A stretch of DNA of 64,000 nucleotides from Streptomyces sp. CB02923 (lineage in GTDB: Bacteria > Actinomycetota > Actinomycetes > Streptomycetales > Streptomycetaceae). Below the pieces are notes generated by a model that was not told the DNA's origin, searched no databases, and was given only the letters and a program-made list of their open reading frames with translations. Positions within the stretch are counted from its first letter, which is position 1. Every line of letters begins with the position of its first letter. Where the stretch lies: NCBI RefSeq assembly GCF_001905005.1, contig NZ_LWKZ01000012.1, positions 1,169,061 to 1,233,060 of the forward strand, read 5' to 3'. Position numbers and translations under genes: made by a program. This document shows, piece after piece, positions 1 to 8,172 of this stretch.

Positions 1-704
1 CTCCGCAGGACGCCTTCGCCCCCCACCACGGCTTCGAGAACGGCCAGGGCACCCAGGGCGGTTACGGGAGCGGGGACTCCACCGACGTGTACGCCCCGCA
101 GCCGATCCCCGAGGAGACCGGGCAGTACGGCATATACAGCTCCGACGCGCGCTCGCAGCAGCCCGGCTACGCCGCGTACGACGGCTACGGCGGATACGGG
201 CAGGACGCCTATGGCTACGGCGGCGGTTACGGCGCTGCCGCCCAGGGCGGGCAGGACGCCTACTCCGACCACTACAGCGCTTACGGCGCGGACCAAGGGC
301 AGGGCCAGCATCAGGGCCAGGGCCAGGAACAGGGCTTCGGCCAGGATCAAGGTCTCGGCCAGGATCAAGGTCTCGGTCAGGACCACGGCTTCGGTCAGGA
401 CCAAGGCTTCGGTCAGCAGGCGCCCTACTCCGACCCGTACCTGGGCACGCAGCAGTACGCCCAGCAGTACGACCCGTACGACCAGCCCGACGCCTTCGGC
501 GGCACGCAGGCCTACCCGGCGCAGCAGTACACCGGCGTACAGGACCCGTCACAGGGGCAGGCGCAGCCCTCCTACGGCGAGACGCCGCCCGGCGGAGTGT
601 GGGTCCCGCAGCAGCGCGGCAACGAACCCGACGCGGACCAGCCGTACCCGCCCTACCAGCCCCCGCAGAACCAGGGCTTCGACGGGCAGAACTACCGCTA
701 CTGA
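1..704 (+). CDS. C-terminal part of a Gln/Gly/Tyr-rich disordered protein (5' truncated)
   Basis: The frame is open from the window edge (first full codon at base 3) to a TGA at 702-704, so the real start lies outside; the ATG at 87 is probably internal. The visible ~233 residues are Q, G, Y, D and P rich, with YGGYG-type runs and six-residue repeats of the QDQG(L/F)G type encoded by 18-bp DNA repeats around 330-415. No catalytic motif, membrane segment or folded domain can be seen. This looks like the low-complexity tail of a longer protein. I do not recognise the family and infer no function. Confidence 0.7.
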   Translation, partial: PQDAFAPHHGFENGQGTQGGYGSGDSTDVYAPQPIPEETGQYGIYSSDARSQQPGYAAYDGYGGYGQDAYGYGGGYGAAAQGGQDAYSDHYSAYGADQGQGQHQGQGQEQGFGQDQGLGQDQGLGQDHGFGQDQGFGQQAPYSDPYLGTQQYAQQYDPYDQPDAFGGTQAYPAQQYTGVQDPSQGQAQPSYGETPPGGVWVPQQRGNEPDADQPYPPYQPPQNQGFDGQNYRY

Positions 705-712
705 GCGCCCCG

Positions 713-729
713 GCCCGGCACGGCCGGGC
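713..729. terminator. Short GC hairpin between convergent genes
   Basis: Arms GCCCGGC and GCCGGGC with a 3-nt loop lie just after the stop of the first gene and before the 3' end of the convergent oxidoreductase gene. There is no U-tract. It could act in both directions, but the stem is short. Confidence 0.35.
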
Positions 730-765
730 GCGTCCCGCTCCGGCGGCCGGGCGGGCGCCGTCGGC

Positions 766-2361
766 TCACTCGGAGCCGCGCCAGCCGTCCCCGTTCACGA
801 TCAGGCCCGCGACGAGGGCGCCGGACATCCCGGCGTGCGCCAGGCCGCCGCCCGGATGCGTCCAGCCGCCGACCGCGTAGAGCCCGGGTATGCGGGTGCG
901 GTTGCCGGGGCGCAGGAAGCGACCCCCGGCACCGGCCAGCGCCGGACCCGGCACCGAACCGCCCGCGTCGGGTGGCAGCACGGCCCGCCACAGCACCCGC
1001 TCCCGCAGCCCAGGTATCGCCGCCTCGGCGGCCGCCATCAGCCGGTCGGCGGCTGCGGCCTGCGCGGCCGTCTCCTGCGCGGCCGGCTCCGGAGAAGTCG
1101 CCCCGGCGGTCGGCAGGGCCAACTCTCCGTACGGCGCGACCGCCGCGCTCAGCGTCACGGCCTCGTGGCCGTCGTCGGGCCGGGACTCCGGATCGTCCGG
1201 GCGGAGCACCGTCACCGTCGGGCGGTCGCACAGCCCACCCGCGCCCTCCCCGGCTCCGGCTCCGGCTCCGAAGAGCGTCGCCAACTCCGCCGCCCGGTCG
1301 GCCGCGTGGACCACGGTGCGGTGCGCCGCGTCCGCCGGGCGGGGCCCGCGCAGCGCGAGAGCGACCGTGAACCGTCCGGGCGTCCGGCGGCGCGCGTCGG
1401 CGTCGGGCCGGACGTCGTCCCCACCCCACGGCTCCCCGCTGCATGGCTCCCCGCCCCACGGCTCCGTGCCCTCCAGGAGCGCCGCCAGCTGGTCCGGAGC
1501 CACGCCCGCGACCACCGTGTCCGCCTCGACGCGCCCGCCGTCGCGCAGCTCCACGCCCGCCGCCCGGCCGTCCGCGGAGACGATGCGCGTCACCTCGGCG
1601 CCGAAGGAGAACTCCACCTTCCGCGCCAGGCAGCGCTCGTACAGCGCGTCGGCCAGCGCCCGGATGCCGCCGCGCGGATACCAACTTCCGAAAGTCTGCT
1701 CCATGTACGGCAGGACGGCGGCGCTCGCGGGGGCGGTGCGCGGGTCGTAGCCGTACGCCAGGGCGTAGCTCTCCAGGAGGGCGGTCAGCCGGGGGTCCTT
1801 CAGCTCATGGCCGGCGACCTCGGCGAGGGAGGCGTCCGTCACCGGCTTGCGCCGCCCGAACAGCCCGCGCCGGGGCAGCGCCGGATACGGATCGCGCCCG
1901 AGCACCTGCCAGTCGGGCCACAGCGGCTCCTCCAGCAGCGGCCGGCGCGTACGGTCCCAGGCTTCGCGGGCGCGGCCCAGGAACGCGCTCCAGCGCTCAC
2001 CCGCCCCGTCGCCCAGCGCGCCGTCCAGCGCCGCGAGGACACCGGCCCGCGACGCGTTCGGCAGAAGGACGGCCGTGCCGTCGGGGAACACATGGCGGGC
2101 GGCCGGGTCGACCTGGGACAGCTCGACGACGCTCTCCAGCGGCTCGCGGCCGGTCTTGACGAACAGGTCGCGGTAGACGGCGGGCAGATGCAGCAGCCCG
2201 GGGCCCGTGTCGAAACCGAACCCCGCGCGCTCGAAGCGGCGCACCGCGCCGCCGTACGTCGCCCCGCGCTCGTACACCGCCACCCGGTGGCCCGCGACGG
2301 CCAGCCGGGCGGCGGCCGCCATCGCGCCCATCCCGGCGCCGATCACCGCAATCCGTGCCAT
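766..2361 (-). CDS. CrtI-like NAD(P)/FAD-dependent oxidoreductase (phytoene desaturase family)
   Basis: The 531-residue product starts at MARIAVIGAGMG. Residues 4-30 form the dinucleotide-binding fold (GAGMGAMAAA, then an acidic residue after the second strand). A GGAV motif lies near residue 38. The C-terminus has YAVGGWTHPGGG followed by SGALVAG, the FAD-closing motif of phytoene desaturase-like flavoproteins. Family members oxidise or isomerise polyenes, but no carotenoid genes are nearby, so the substrate is unknown. The gene lies 97 bp downstream of the DUF4126 gene on the same strand and may share its transcript. The frame stays open upstream to 2592, but that extension is Arg/Gly/Ala-rich shadow sequence, so the ATG at 2361 was chosen. 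Confidence 0.85.
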   Translation of the reverse strand: MARIAVIGAGMGAMAAAARLAVAGHRVAVYERGATYGGAVRRFERAGFGFDTGPGLLHLPAVYRDLFVKTGREPLESVVELSQVDPAARHVFPDGTAVLLPNASRAGVLAALDGALGDGAGERWSAFLGRAREAWDRTRRPLLEEPLWPDWQVLGRDPYPALPRRGLFGRRKPVTDASLAEVAGHELKDPRLTALLESYALAYGYDPRTAPASAAVLPYMEQTFGSWYPRGGIRALADALYERCLARKVEFSFGAEVTRIVSADGRAAGVELRDGGRVEADTVVAGVAPDQLAALLEGTEPWGGEPCSGEPWGGDDVRPDADARRRTPGRFTVALALRGPRPADAAHRTVVHAADRAAELATLFGAGAGAGEGAGGLCDRPTVTVLRPDDPESRPDDGHEAVTLSAAVAPYGELALPTAGATSPEPAAQETAAQAAAADRLMAAAEAAIPGLRERVLWRAVLPPDAGGSVPGPALAGAGGRFLRPGNRTRIPGLYAVGGWTHPGGGLAHAGMSGALVAGLIVNGDGWRGSE

Positions 2362-2458
2362 GCCTGCGACTTTATCCGGCACCACTGACAACGCCGCTCC
2401 CGCCCGGCCCGGCTGAGTCCGCCGCCCGGCCCCGTACCGCGGCGGCCGGGCTCCCGGC

Positions 2459-3076
2459 TCAGCCCGCCGGCGCCGCGCCCTCGCGCGCAGCCACCTGCCG
2501 CTCCTCGCGCCGCTGCCGCCTGCGCCGCAGGAAGCGCCGTACCCGCGACCACAGGAACACCACCAGTACGATCCCGCCGACCAGCAGCACACCGGCGACG
2601 ACCGCCGCGGCCACGGGATGGAACACCGCGAAGACGATGATGCCCGCGACCCCGAGGTCCTCCAGCGTGCTCAGCACGAAGTTGCTGGCCGGTTCGGGCG
2701 AGGTGTTCACCGCCATCCGCGTGCCCGCCTTGACGAGGTGGCTGACCAGCGCGCTGGTGCCGCCCACCGCGCCCGCCGCGAGCTGCGGCAGTGACCCGTC
2801 GTGGCCCGCCAGCAGCGCCGCCACGACCCCGCCGGACACCGGCCGGACGACCGTGTGCACGGCGTCCCAGACGGAGTCCACGTACGGGATCTTGTCGGCG
2901 ACCGCCTCACACAGGAAGAGCACCCCCGCGACGATCAGCACGTCGGTGCGCTGCAACGAGGCGGGCACCTCGTCGGCGGCCCCGGTGGCACCGAGCACGC
3001 CGAGGAGCAGCACGACGGCGTAGGCGTTGATTCCGCTGGCCCATCCGCTGGTGAAGACAAGGGGAAGTACAGACAC
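2459..3076 (-). CDS. DUF4126-family membrane protein
   Basis: The 205-residue protein starts with GTG (VSVLPLVFTSGWASG). It has the DUF4126 pattern: a hydrophobic N-terminal segment with SGWASGINAYAVVLLLG, a central loop with DKIPYVDSVWD, Gly/Ala-rich helices, and a final membrane span (residues ~155-185) followed by an Arg-rich cytoplasmic tail. No function is established for the family. No strong ribosome site precedes the GTG, but upstream codons in this frame do not look coding. The promoter side carries a 16-bp inverted repeat (3119-3134) and a G-run tract. Confidence 0.8.
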   Translation of the reverse strand: MSVLPLVFTSGWASGINAYAVVLLLGVLGATGAADEVPASLQRTDVLIVAGVLFLCEAVADKIPYVDSVWDAVHTVVRPVSGGVVAALLAGHDGSLPQLAAGAVGGTSALVSHLVKAGTRMAVNTSPEPASNFVLSTLEDLGVAGIIVFAVFHPVAAAVVAGVLLVGGIVLVVFLWSRVRRFLRRRRQRREERQVAAREGAAPAG

Positions 3077-3118
3077 GCAGGAGATCGTATCCAGCCGCTG
3101 CGCGCCGGTGCTCAGGTT

Positions 3119-3134
3119 TGAGTATCCGTACTCA
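3119..3134. promoter_or_regulatory. Inverted repeat TGAGTA-N4-TACTCA upstream of the DUF4126 gene
   Basis: A perfect 6+6 palindrome with a 4-bp spacer is centred about 50 bp upstream of the GTG at 3076. On the minus strand it includes GATACT, which could serve as a -10 element. It may be a regulator site overlapping the promoter; no regulator is assigned. Confidence 0.45.
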
Positions 3135-3264
3135 GTCGCCGAGATGAGTAGGTACGCGGATGGGCTGCGACCTGCGAGGACGAAAGAGTGGGGACCACGG
3201 AAGGGACGCCGGGCCGGCACCGCCGGCACGGGGCGGCGGAACGGCACGGCAGCCCGGACGTGAC

Positions 3265-3331
3265 GGGGGAGCACGGGGGAAGTATGGGGGCTCCACGGGG
3301 GAAAGTACGGGGGTACGGGGCCCCACGGGGG
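3265..3331 (+). other. G-rich tract with seven G4-G5 runs (G-quadruplex candidate)
   Basis: Runs of 4-5 G occur at 3265, 3275, 3286, 3297, 3309, 3317 and 3327, separated by 3-7 nt. This fits the standard G3+N1-7 quadruplex rule with spare runs. The tract lies between the TetR-operon hairpin and the DUF4126 promoter; the rest of 3135-3394 shows no gene. Confidence 0.55.
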
Positions 3332-3394
3332 AGGCGCTGTCCTGGACGGATCGCCGGGGGAACGATCCGGTCCGGGGCAGCGCGTCTGTTACGG

Positions 3395-3437
3395 ACAGCG
3401 GCGGCGGCCGGCACACGATGCCGGCCGCCGCCGCTGT
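3395..3437. terminator. 19-bp perfect hairpin after the tetR gene
   Basis: Arms 3395-3413 and 3419-3437 are exactly complementary and enclose a 5-nt loop. The hairpin sits 29 bp beyond the 3' end of the minus-strand TetR gene (3466) and before the DUF4126 gene, so it probably ends the ABC-YhgE-TetR operon. There is no long U-tract, as is usual in Streptomyces. Confidence 0.75.
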
Positions 3438-3465
3438 ATGCGCCCCGGGGCGCGCGCACGGGCGC

Positions 3466-4077
3466 CTACGGGTGTCCGCTCACCCGGCCCTGCAGCAGGC
3501 GCGACAGGGACGCGTGCACGTCGTCGATCGTCCGGTGCGGCTGGTAGGACTGCCAGTCCAGCGCCGCCACCAGCACCATCCCGAACAGCGCGGACGCCGT
3601 CAGCGGGATGTCGATCTCCTCGCTCAGCTCGCCGGCCGCCACCGCCTCCCGCAGCACGCACTCCACGACCGTGATCGCCCGCTCCCGCACCACCATGAGC
3701 GTCGACTGCCAGGCCCGGTTCGTGCGCCACAGCTCGGCGACGTAGAGCTGGGTCAGCGCCGGGTAGCGGGCGATGAAGTCCAGTCCGGCCCGGATCATCG
3801 CGTCCAGTGCGTCCACCCGGGTGCCGCCCCGGCCCGTGGCCGCGTCCGCGGCCTCCTGGAGGGAGGTGGCCAGCAGCTCGATGCCGTGCCGCAGCAGCTC
3901 CTCGAAGAGTTCGTTCTTGCTCGCGAAGTTGTAGTACACGGTGCCCTTCGCGACACCGGCGCGCTCGGCGATCTCGTCCACCGTCGTCGAGGAGAAGCCC
4001 TGTTCGGCGATGAGCGTGACGGCGGCCTCGAAGAGCTTGCGCCGGGTGGTCCGGCGCCGTGTGCTGGAGCTGTCCAT
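3466..4077 (-). CDS. TetR/AcrR-family transcriptional regulator
   Basis: The 203-residue protein starts at the ATG at 4077 (MDSSSTRRR). Residues ~10-56 form the TetR helix-turn-helix: TVDEIAERAGVAKGTVYYNF, then a KNELFEELL helix. The rest is an all-helical ligand/dimer domain. It is the last gene of a minus-strand group with the YhgE/Pip gene (36 bp upstream) and the ABC ATPase gene. It probably represses this operon through the ACTGAC-CA-GTCAGT palindrome at 7129-7142, ahead of the first gene. The ligand is unknown; co-transcription with a membrane export-type module suggests it senses a hydrophobic or envelope-active compound. Confidence 0.88.
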   Translation of the reverse strand: MDSSSTRRRTTRRKLFEAAVTLIAEQGFSSTTVDEIAERAGVAKGTVYYNFASKNELFEELLRHGIELLATSLQEAADAATGRGGTRVDALDAMIRAGLDFIARYPALTQLYVAELWRTNRAWQSTLMVVRERAITVVECVLREAVAAGELSEEIDIPLTASALFGMVLVAALDWQSYQPHRTIDDVHASLSRLLQGRVSGHP

Positions 4078-4112
4078 GGGGGAGATTGTGCCGCCCCCGG
4101 CGGACCGCGCGC

Positions 4113-6320
4113 TCACAGGCGCAGCTCCGGATGGAGGTCCTTCATCCGGAGGACCTGCTTCCCGCGTGCCGCCCAGGAGGTCAGCGCGAGCGCGGCCGCG
4201 GTGAAGGCGAGCAGGACGGCGCCGCCCTGCCACACCGGCGCGAGGTCACCGCCCGTGATGAGCCGCCGCAGCCCCTCGACGATGTAACTCATCGGCAGGT
4301 ACGGGTGGATGGCGTTGAAGAAACCGGGACTGGTCTGCACCGGGTACGTACCGCCCGCCGACGTCAGCTGGAGCATCAGCAGCGCCAGCACCAGGATGCG
4401 GCCGGCCGGTCCGAAGCGGGCGTTCAGCCACTGCACGATCGCCGCGAAGCACGCCGTGGCCAGCACAAGGAACCCGACCGTGCCGGCGGGCCGTTCCATC
4501 CGGAGGCCGAGCCCGAAGCGCAGTACGGACATCAGTGCGGCGGTCTGGAGCACCCCGAGGGCGAAGACCGGCAGCCATCCGGAGACCGCGGTCCGCCAGG
4601 CGCCCGCGCCCATGGCGAGCGCGCGCCGGTTGAGCGGCGGGATCAGCATGTACGCGACCATCGCGCCGACCCAGAGGGACAGCGGGATGAAGTACGGGGC
4701 GAAGCCGGTGCCGTAGTTGGGCGCGCGGTGCGCCGCCTGCGAGGCGAGCTGCACCGGGTCGGACATCACCCGCGTACGGGCGTCCCGGTCCTCCTTGCCG
4801 TAGTCGGGAATCCGCCGCACGCCGTCGTGCAGCCCGCCCGCCAGTTTCTGCGACCCGTCGGAGAGCTTGAACATGCCGCCGTAGAGGCTCTGCGCGCCGT
4901 CCTGCAGCGTGCCGATGCCCCGGTCGAGGTCGCCCGCGCCGGACGCGGCACGGCCGGCTCCCTCGTGCAGCTGCCGGGCCCCGCCGGCCGCCTGCTCCGC
5001 GCCGTCCGCCAGCTTCCCGGTCCCGGCGGCCAGCTGGCCGGCGCCCGCGGAGACCTGGTGGGCGCCCGCGTTGAGCTGGTTGATCTTCGCGACCGCGGCG
5101 TCCATGTCGGCACCGAGGGTCGGGCCGCGCCGCGCCAGTTCGCCCGCCAGCCGGTGCAGCGAGTCGAGATCGCGGCCGAGCCGGTCGAGGTTCTTCCGGT
5201 CGTGGACGTAGCCGCTGATCTCCTCGGCCTTGTCCGCGGCGGTGGCCGCCTGCTCCTTGAGCTGCCCGAGCTCGGCGCAGGAGGCGTCGGGCAGCGCCCC
5301 GGCGCCGCAGCGCTGCCGGTAGAACGCCGCGAGGTGGTCGGACATCCCCCGGGAGAGCCGGGCGCCCGTGTCGGCCGCGCGCGGCAGCTTGTCCAGGTTG
5401 TCCCGTACGGCCCGGGAGCCGTCGGCCACCACCTGCGCGACCCGGCCGATCTCCTTGCCGTGCGCCCGGATGAAGGGGCCCACGTCGGCCACCACGCCGT
5501 TGACCTTGTCGGCCAGCTGCTGGGTGCCCTGGGCGACCTGGCCGGAGCCGCCGGCCAGCCGGTCCGCACCGCGGGACGCGGCGGACGCGCCCCGGGCGAG
5601 GTCGGCGGTGCCCGCGGAGAGCTTCCCGGCGCCCGCGTCCAGGTCCTTCAGACCGGTGGCCAGGGTGCCGCTGCCGTCCTTCGCCGTACCCAGTCCGTCC
5701 TTGAGCTTGCCGGTGCCGTCCCGGGCCTGCCCGATGCCGTCCTTCAGCTTCCCGGCGCCGTCCGCGGCCTGCTGCGTCTTGTCGTGCAGCGTCGAGAAGG
5801 AGACGAAGATGTTGTCGTAGAAACTGCGTGAGGACTTCACCGAGGCCGCCGAGCGCACCTCGGAGAAGACCGTGCGGGAGATCTGCCCGACGATGTAGTT
5901 GTTGGCGTCGTTCGTACGGACCCGGAGGGCGCCGGTCTCCGGGTGGTCACCGGAACTGGACGCGATCCGCTTGCTGAAGTCCGCGGGGACCGTCAGCGAC
6001 AGGTAGTACGAGCCGTCCTCGACGCCCTGGCCCGCCTCCTCGGCACTCACCTCGTGCCAGTCGAAGGTGTGGCTGTCGCGCAGGCCGCTGACGATGCTGT
6101 CACCGGCCGTGATCTTCTTGCCCTTGGCCTCGGCGCCCGCGTCCTCGTTGACGAGCGCGACGGGGATCTTGTCCAGGCGCCCGTACGGGTCCCAGAAGGA
6201 GAACAGGTACAGCGCGCCGTACAGGAGCGGCAGCAGGAGGAGGGCGATCAGCGCCGCCATCGGCAGCTTGCCCCTCCCGAACCGCTTCAGTTCAAGCGCG
6301 GCCAGCCTCGGCGAGCGCAT
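4113..6320 (-). CDS. YhgE/Pip-domain membrane protein
   Basis: This 735-residue protein has the YhgE/Pip layout. One membrane segment lies near residues 18-42 (ALIALLLLPLLYGALYLFSF) and is followed by an extracytoplasmic domain (WDPYGRLDKIPVALVNED is the family signature). A long coiled stretch (~190-500) holds many repeats such as GAGKLKDG, GTGKLADG and GAGQLAAG. The C-terminus has about five membrane spans (~525-720). Relatives include phage-infection protein and the EsaA/YueB type. The start overlaps the end of the ABC ATPase gene by 29 bp, implying translational coupling. Its role is inferred as an ABC-2-like permease partner; the transported molecule is unknown. Confidence 0.88.
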   Translation of the reverse strand: MRSPRLAALELKRFGRGKLPMAALIALLLLPLLYGALYLFSFWDPYGRLDKIPVALVNEDAGAEAKGKKITAGDSIVSGLRDSHTFDWHEVSAEEAGQGVEDGSYYLSLTVPADFSKRIASSSGDHPETGALRVRTNDANNYIVGQISRTVFSEVRSAASVKSSRSFYDNIFVSFSTLHDKTQQAADGAGKLKDGIGQARDGTGKLKDGLGTAKDGSGTLATGLKDLDAGAGKLSAGTADLARGASAASRGADRLAGGSGQVAQGTQQLADKVNGVVADVGPFIRAHGKEIGRVAQVVADGSRAVRDNLDKLPRAADTGARLSRGMSDHLAAFYRQRCGAGALPDASCAELGQLKEQAATAADKAEEISGYVHDRKNLDRLGRDLDSLHRLAGELARRGPTLGADMDAAVAKINQLNAGAHQVSAGAGQLAAGTGKLADGAEQAAGGARQLHEGAGRAASGAGDLDRGIGTLQDGAQSLYGGMFKLSDGSQKLAGGLHDGVRRIPDYGKEDRDARTRVMSDPVQLASQAAHRAPNYGTGFAPYFIPLSLWVGAMVAYMLIPPLNRRALAMGAGAWRTAVSGWLPVFALGVLQTAALMSVLRFGLGLRMERPAGTVGFLVLATACFAAIVQWLNARFGPAGRILVLALLMLQLTSAGGTYPVQTSPGFFNAIHPYLPMSYIVEGLRRLITGGDLAPVWQGGAVLLAFTAAALALTSWAARGKQVLRMKDLHPELRL

Positions 6321-7113
6321 CCGCCGCCCCCTTCCCGTCGTCGCTGCCGCCCTGGCCGTCGCGGCCGGCCGCCGGGCCCTCTTCGCCCGTGCGCGGGGCG
6401 GTGCGCGCCACGACCGCGCCGTCCGGCGCCTGGTTGCACACCGCGAGCACGGTCGTCCCGGACTCCGCCAGGGCGCGCAGCGTCGCCCAGACGTCCGCGC
6501 GTTCGGCGTCGGAGAGCTTCATGTCGGTGTCGTCGACGGCGAGCAGGCGGGGCCGGCCGAACAGCGCCAGGGCGATCGACAGGCGCAGCGCTTGCGGCCG
6601 CTCCAGGTCGCGGACGGACGTCCGGTCGCCCTTGGGCAGGGTGGCCAGGTCCAGCCCGGCCGCCTCCAGGGCCGCGTCGGTCCGGGCGCGGGCTGCCGCT
6701 GTACGCTCCCGGCGCGGGCGCAGCAGTGCGCTGAGGGCACCTCCGGCGGCAGCTGGGAGGGAGTCGCCGAACCTGCGTTGCAGCAGGGCGCGTTCGCGCA
6801 GGTGCTCGGCCACGGTCAGTGCGGGTTCGAGATCGGTGACACCGGGTACGTGCGCCAGTGCGGTGACCGCTCGTACCGCTGCCTTCTTCTTCGGCAGCGG
6901 CAGGCCCGCGACCTCGGCCGTACCGGCGGTGGCCGCCATCCGGCCGGTGAGCGCGAGCAGCAGGCAGGTGCGTCCGGAGCCGGACGGGCCCTCGACGGCG
7001 ATCAGCGAACCCGGCTGAGCCGTGAGCCCGACGTCCCGGAAGGCCCAGCCGCGCGGGCCTTCGAGGCCGTATCCCGTGGCGGTGACGGCCGCCCCGTGCG
7101 GGGTGCTGTGCAC
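6292..7113 (-). CDS. ABC-type ATPase with degenerate nucleotide-binding motifs
   Basis: The 273-residue protein starts with GTG after a strong GGGAGGGG site. The fold is ABC-like, but the motifs are altered. Walker A is GPSGSGRT (residues 42-49), with Arg48 where Lys is expected. Walker B is LLAVDD (190-195), with Asp195 in place of the catalytic Glu. The LSGGQ signature region reads ERPQALRLS, and the H-loop region reads CNQAP without His. The C-terminus is a low-complexity Gly/Asp/Ala tail. It is the first gene of the operon with YhgE/Pip and TetR. It may be a weak or regulatory ATPase serving the YhgE protein; ATP hydrolysis cannot be assumed. Confidence 0.8.
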   Translation of the reverse strand: MHSTPHGAAVTATGYGLEGPRGWAFRDVGLTAQPGSLIAVEGPSGSGRTCLLLALTGRMAATAGTAEVAGLPLPKKKAAVRAVTALAHVPGVTDLEPALTVAEHLRERALLQRRFGDSLPAAAGGALSALLRPRRERTAAARARTDAALEAAGLDLATLPKGDRTSVRDLERPQALRLSIALALFGRPRLLAVDDTDMKLSDAERADVWATLRALAESGTTVLAVCNQAPDGAVVARTAPRTGEEGPAAGRDGQGGSDDGKGAADALAEAGRA

Positions 7114-7128
7114 GATCCCCTCCCTTGA

Positions 7129-7142
7129 ACTGACCAGTCAGT
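7129..7142. promoter_or_regulatory. TetR-type operator candidate ACTGAC-CA-GTCAGT
   Basis: A perfect 6+6 palindrome lies 15 bp upstream of the ABC ATPase start (7113), between its ribosome site and a -10-like TACTTT on the minus strand. A protein bound here would block transcription of the operon that encodes the TetR protein, which suggests autoregulation. Confidence 0.6.
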
Positions 7143-7339
7143 GCAAAAAAGTATGCGCAGTCTTGTCATGTCTCCGCAAGGGGGGCGGGGGAGTCCGCCC
7201 GCTTTCCGGCGAAAGGAAGGATCTCCCCGAATTACCCCGCCGTTCCGGGGAAAGAGCAGGTCAGAGCCGATTGTCAGTGGTGTGCCTCACGATGGCCCCA
7301 TACGGTCCTGAACCGTCATGCGACGACAGGAGGTTCGTC

Positions 7340-7825
7340 ATGGCAGCCAGTTCGGCCGCGGGCAGCTCCGCGGCGTACGGCCCTCCGGGCGATGTCCACC
7401 CCGTCCTGCGCCGGGCGGCCGCGCCGCCCGCCGCCCTCGACCTGCTCGCCCAGGCGCAGCGCGGCATCGACGAAGCCCGCGGCCTGGAAACCCCCAACGA
7501 GCGCTATGCCACCGCCCACCTCGCCGCGCTGCGCACGGCCGCCGCCGTCCTCGCCGTGCGCGGCCGCCCGGAGACCAGCCTCCGCCGCAGGCAGCGCATC
7601 CGCAGCGCCTGGGAGGTCCTCCCCGAAGTCGCTCCCGAACTCGCCGAATGGAGCGCCCTGTTCGCCTCCGGCGCCCGGCGCCGCGCCCGCGCCGAAGCGG
7701 GCATAGCCGGCGCGGCCGGTCCGCGCGATGCCGACGACCTGATCCGCGACGTGGCGATGTTCCTGCGACTGGTGGAGCGGATGCTGCTCCTCCAGCCCGT
7801 GCTGCCGTCGCAGCGGGCGGGGTGA
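7340..7825 (+). CDS. SAV_6107-family HEPN-domain protein
   Basis: The 161-residue protein starts at an ATG 7 nt after AGGAGG. It is helical, with LDLLAQAQRGIDEARGL, RYATAHLAALRTAAAVL and a C-terminal ADDLIRDVAMFLRLVERML segment, matching the SAV_6107 HEPN family of actinobacteria. R55 and H60 (RYATAH) fit the R-x4-H arrangement of HEPN nucleases. No MNT-type nucleotidyltransferase partner gene is adjacent. The downstream methyltransferase gene is 347 bp away across a repeat tract. An RNase or adaptor role is possible but not shown. Confidence 0.75.
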   Translation: MAASSAAGSSAAYGPPGDVHPVLRRAAAPPAALDLLAQAQRGIDEARGLETPNERYATAHLAALRTAAAVLAVRGRPETSLRRRQRIRSAWEVLPEVAPELAEWSALFASGARRRARAEAGIAGAAGPRDADDLIRDVAMFLRLVERMLLLQPVLPSQRAG

Positions 7826-7849
7826 GGCGCGGGCGGGGAACGGCCGGGT

Positions 7850-8060
7850 GGAGAGCGGCGGTCCGGGGGCGTCTGATCCAGGGTCGTCCGGTCCGGCCCC
7901 GTCCGGCCTGGGGCCGTTCGGTCCGGCTCCGTTCGGTCCGGGTCCGTTCGGTCCGGGTCCGGCATGGGTGGAGGGGGAAGGCCCGGGGGCTGTCCGGTCC
8001 GGGTTCGGCGTGGGTGGAGGGAGGCGGTCCGGCTCTGTCCGGAACGGGGCCGGTCCGGCC
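7850..8060. repeat. GGTCCG-rich low-complexity tract with a 15-bp tandem repeat
   Basis: The gap 7826-8172 is dominated by degenerate GTCCGG repeats. The clearest part is three head-to-tail 15-bp units (CCGTTCGGTCCGGNT) at 7914-7958, with GGGTGGAGGG motifs repeated near 7968 and 8012. I see no gene here. A similar tract lies at 9770-9990. Confidence 0.6.
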
Positions 8061-8172
8061 CGGGGAGCCGCCCCCACCTGCCGCGGCGCACCCGCACCGC
8101 GGCGGGGGTCCGGCGCGGAACGCAATAGGGTGGTACCCATCAGTTCATGCCCCCGTCGAGGAGCCACCCGCC

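Noticed and set aside
7850..8060. Possible CRISPR array or coding repeat.
   Set aside because: Units are short, head-to-tail and degenerate, without unique spacers or cas genes.
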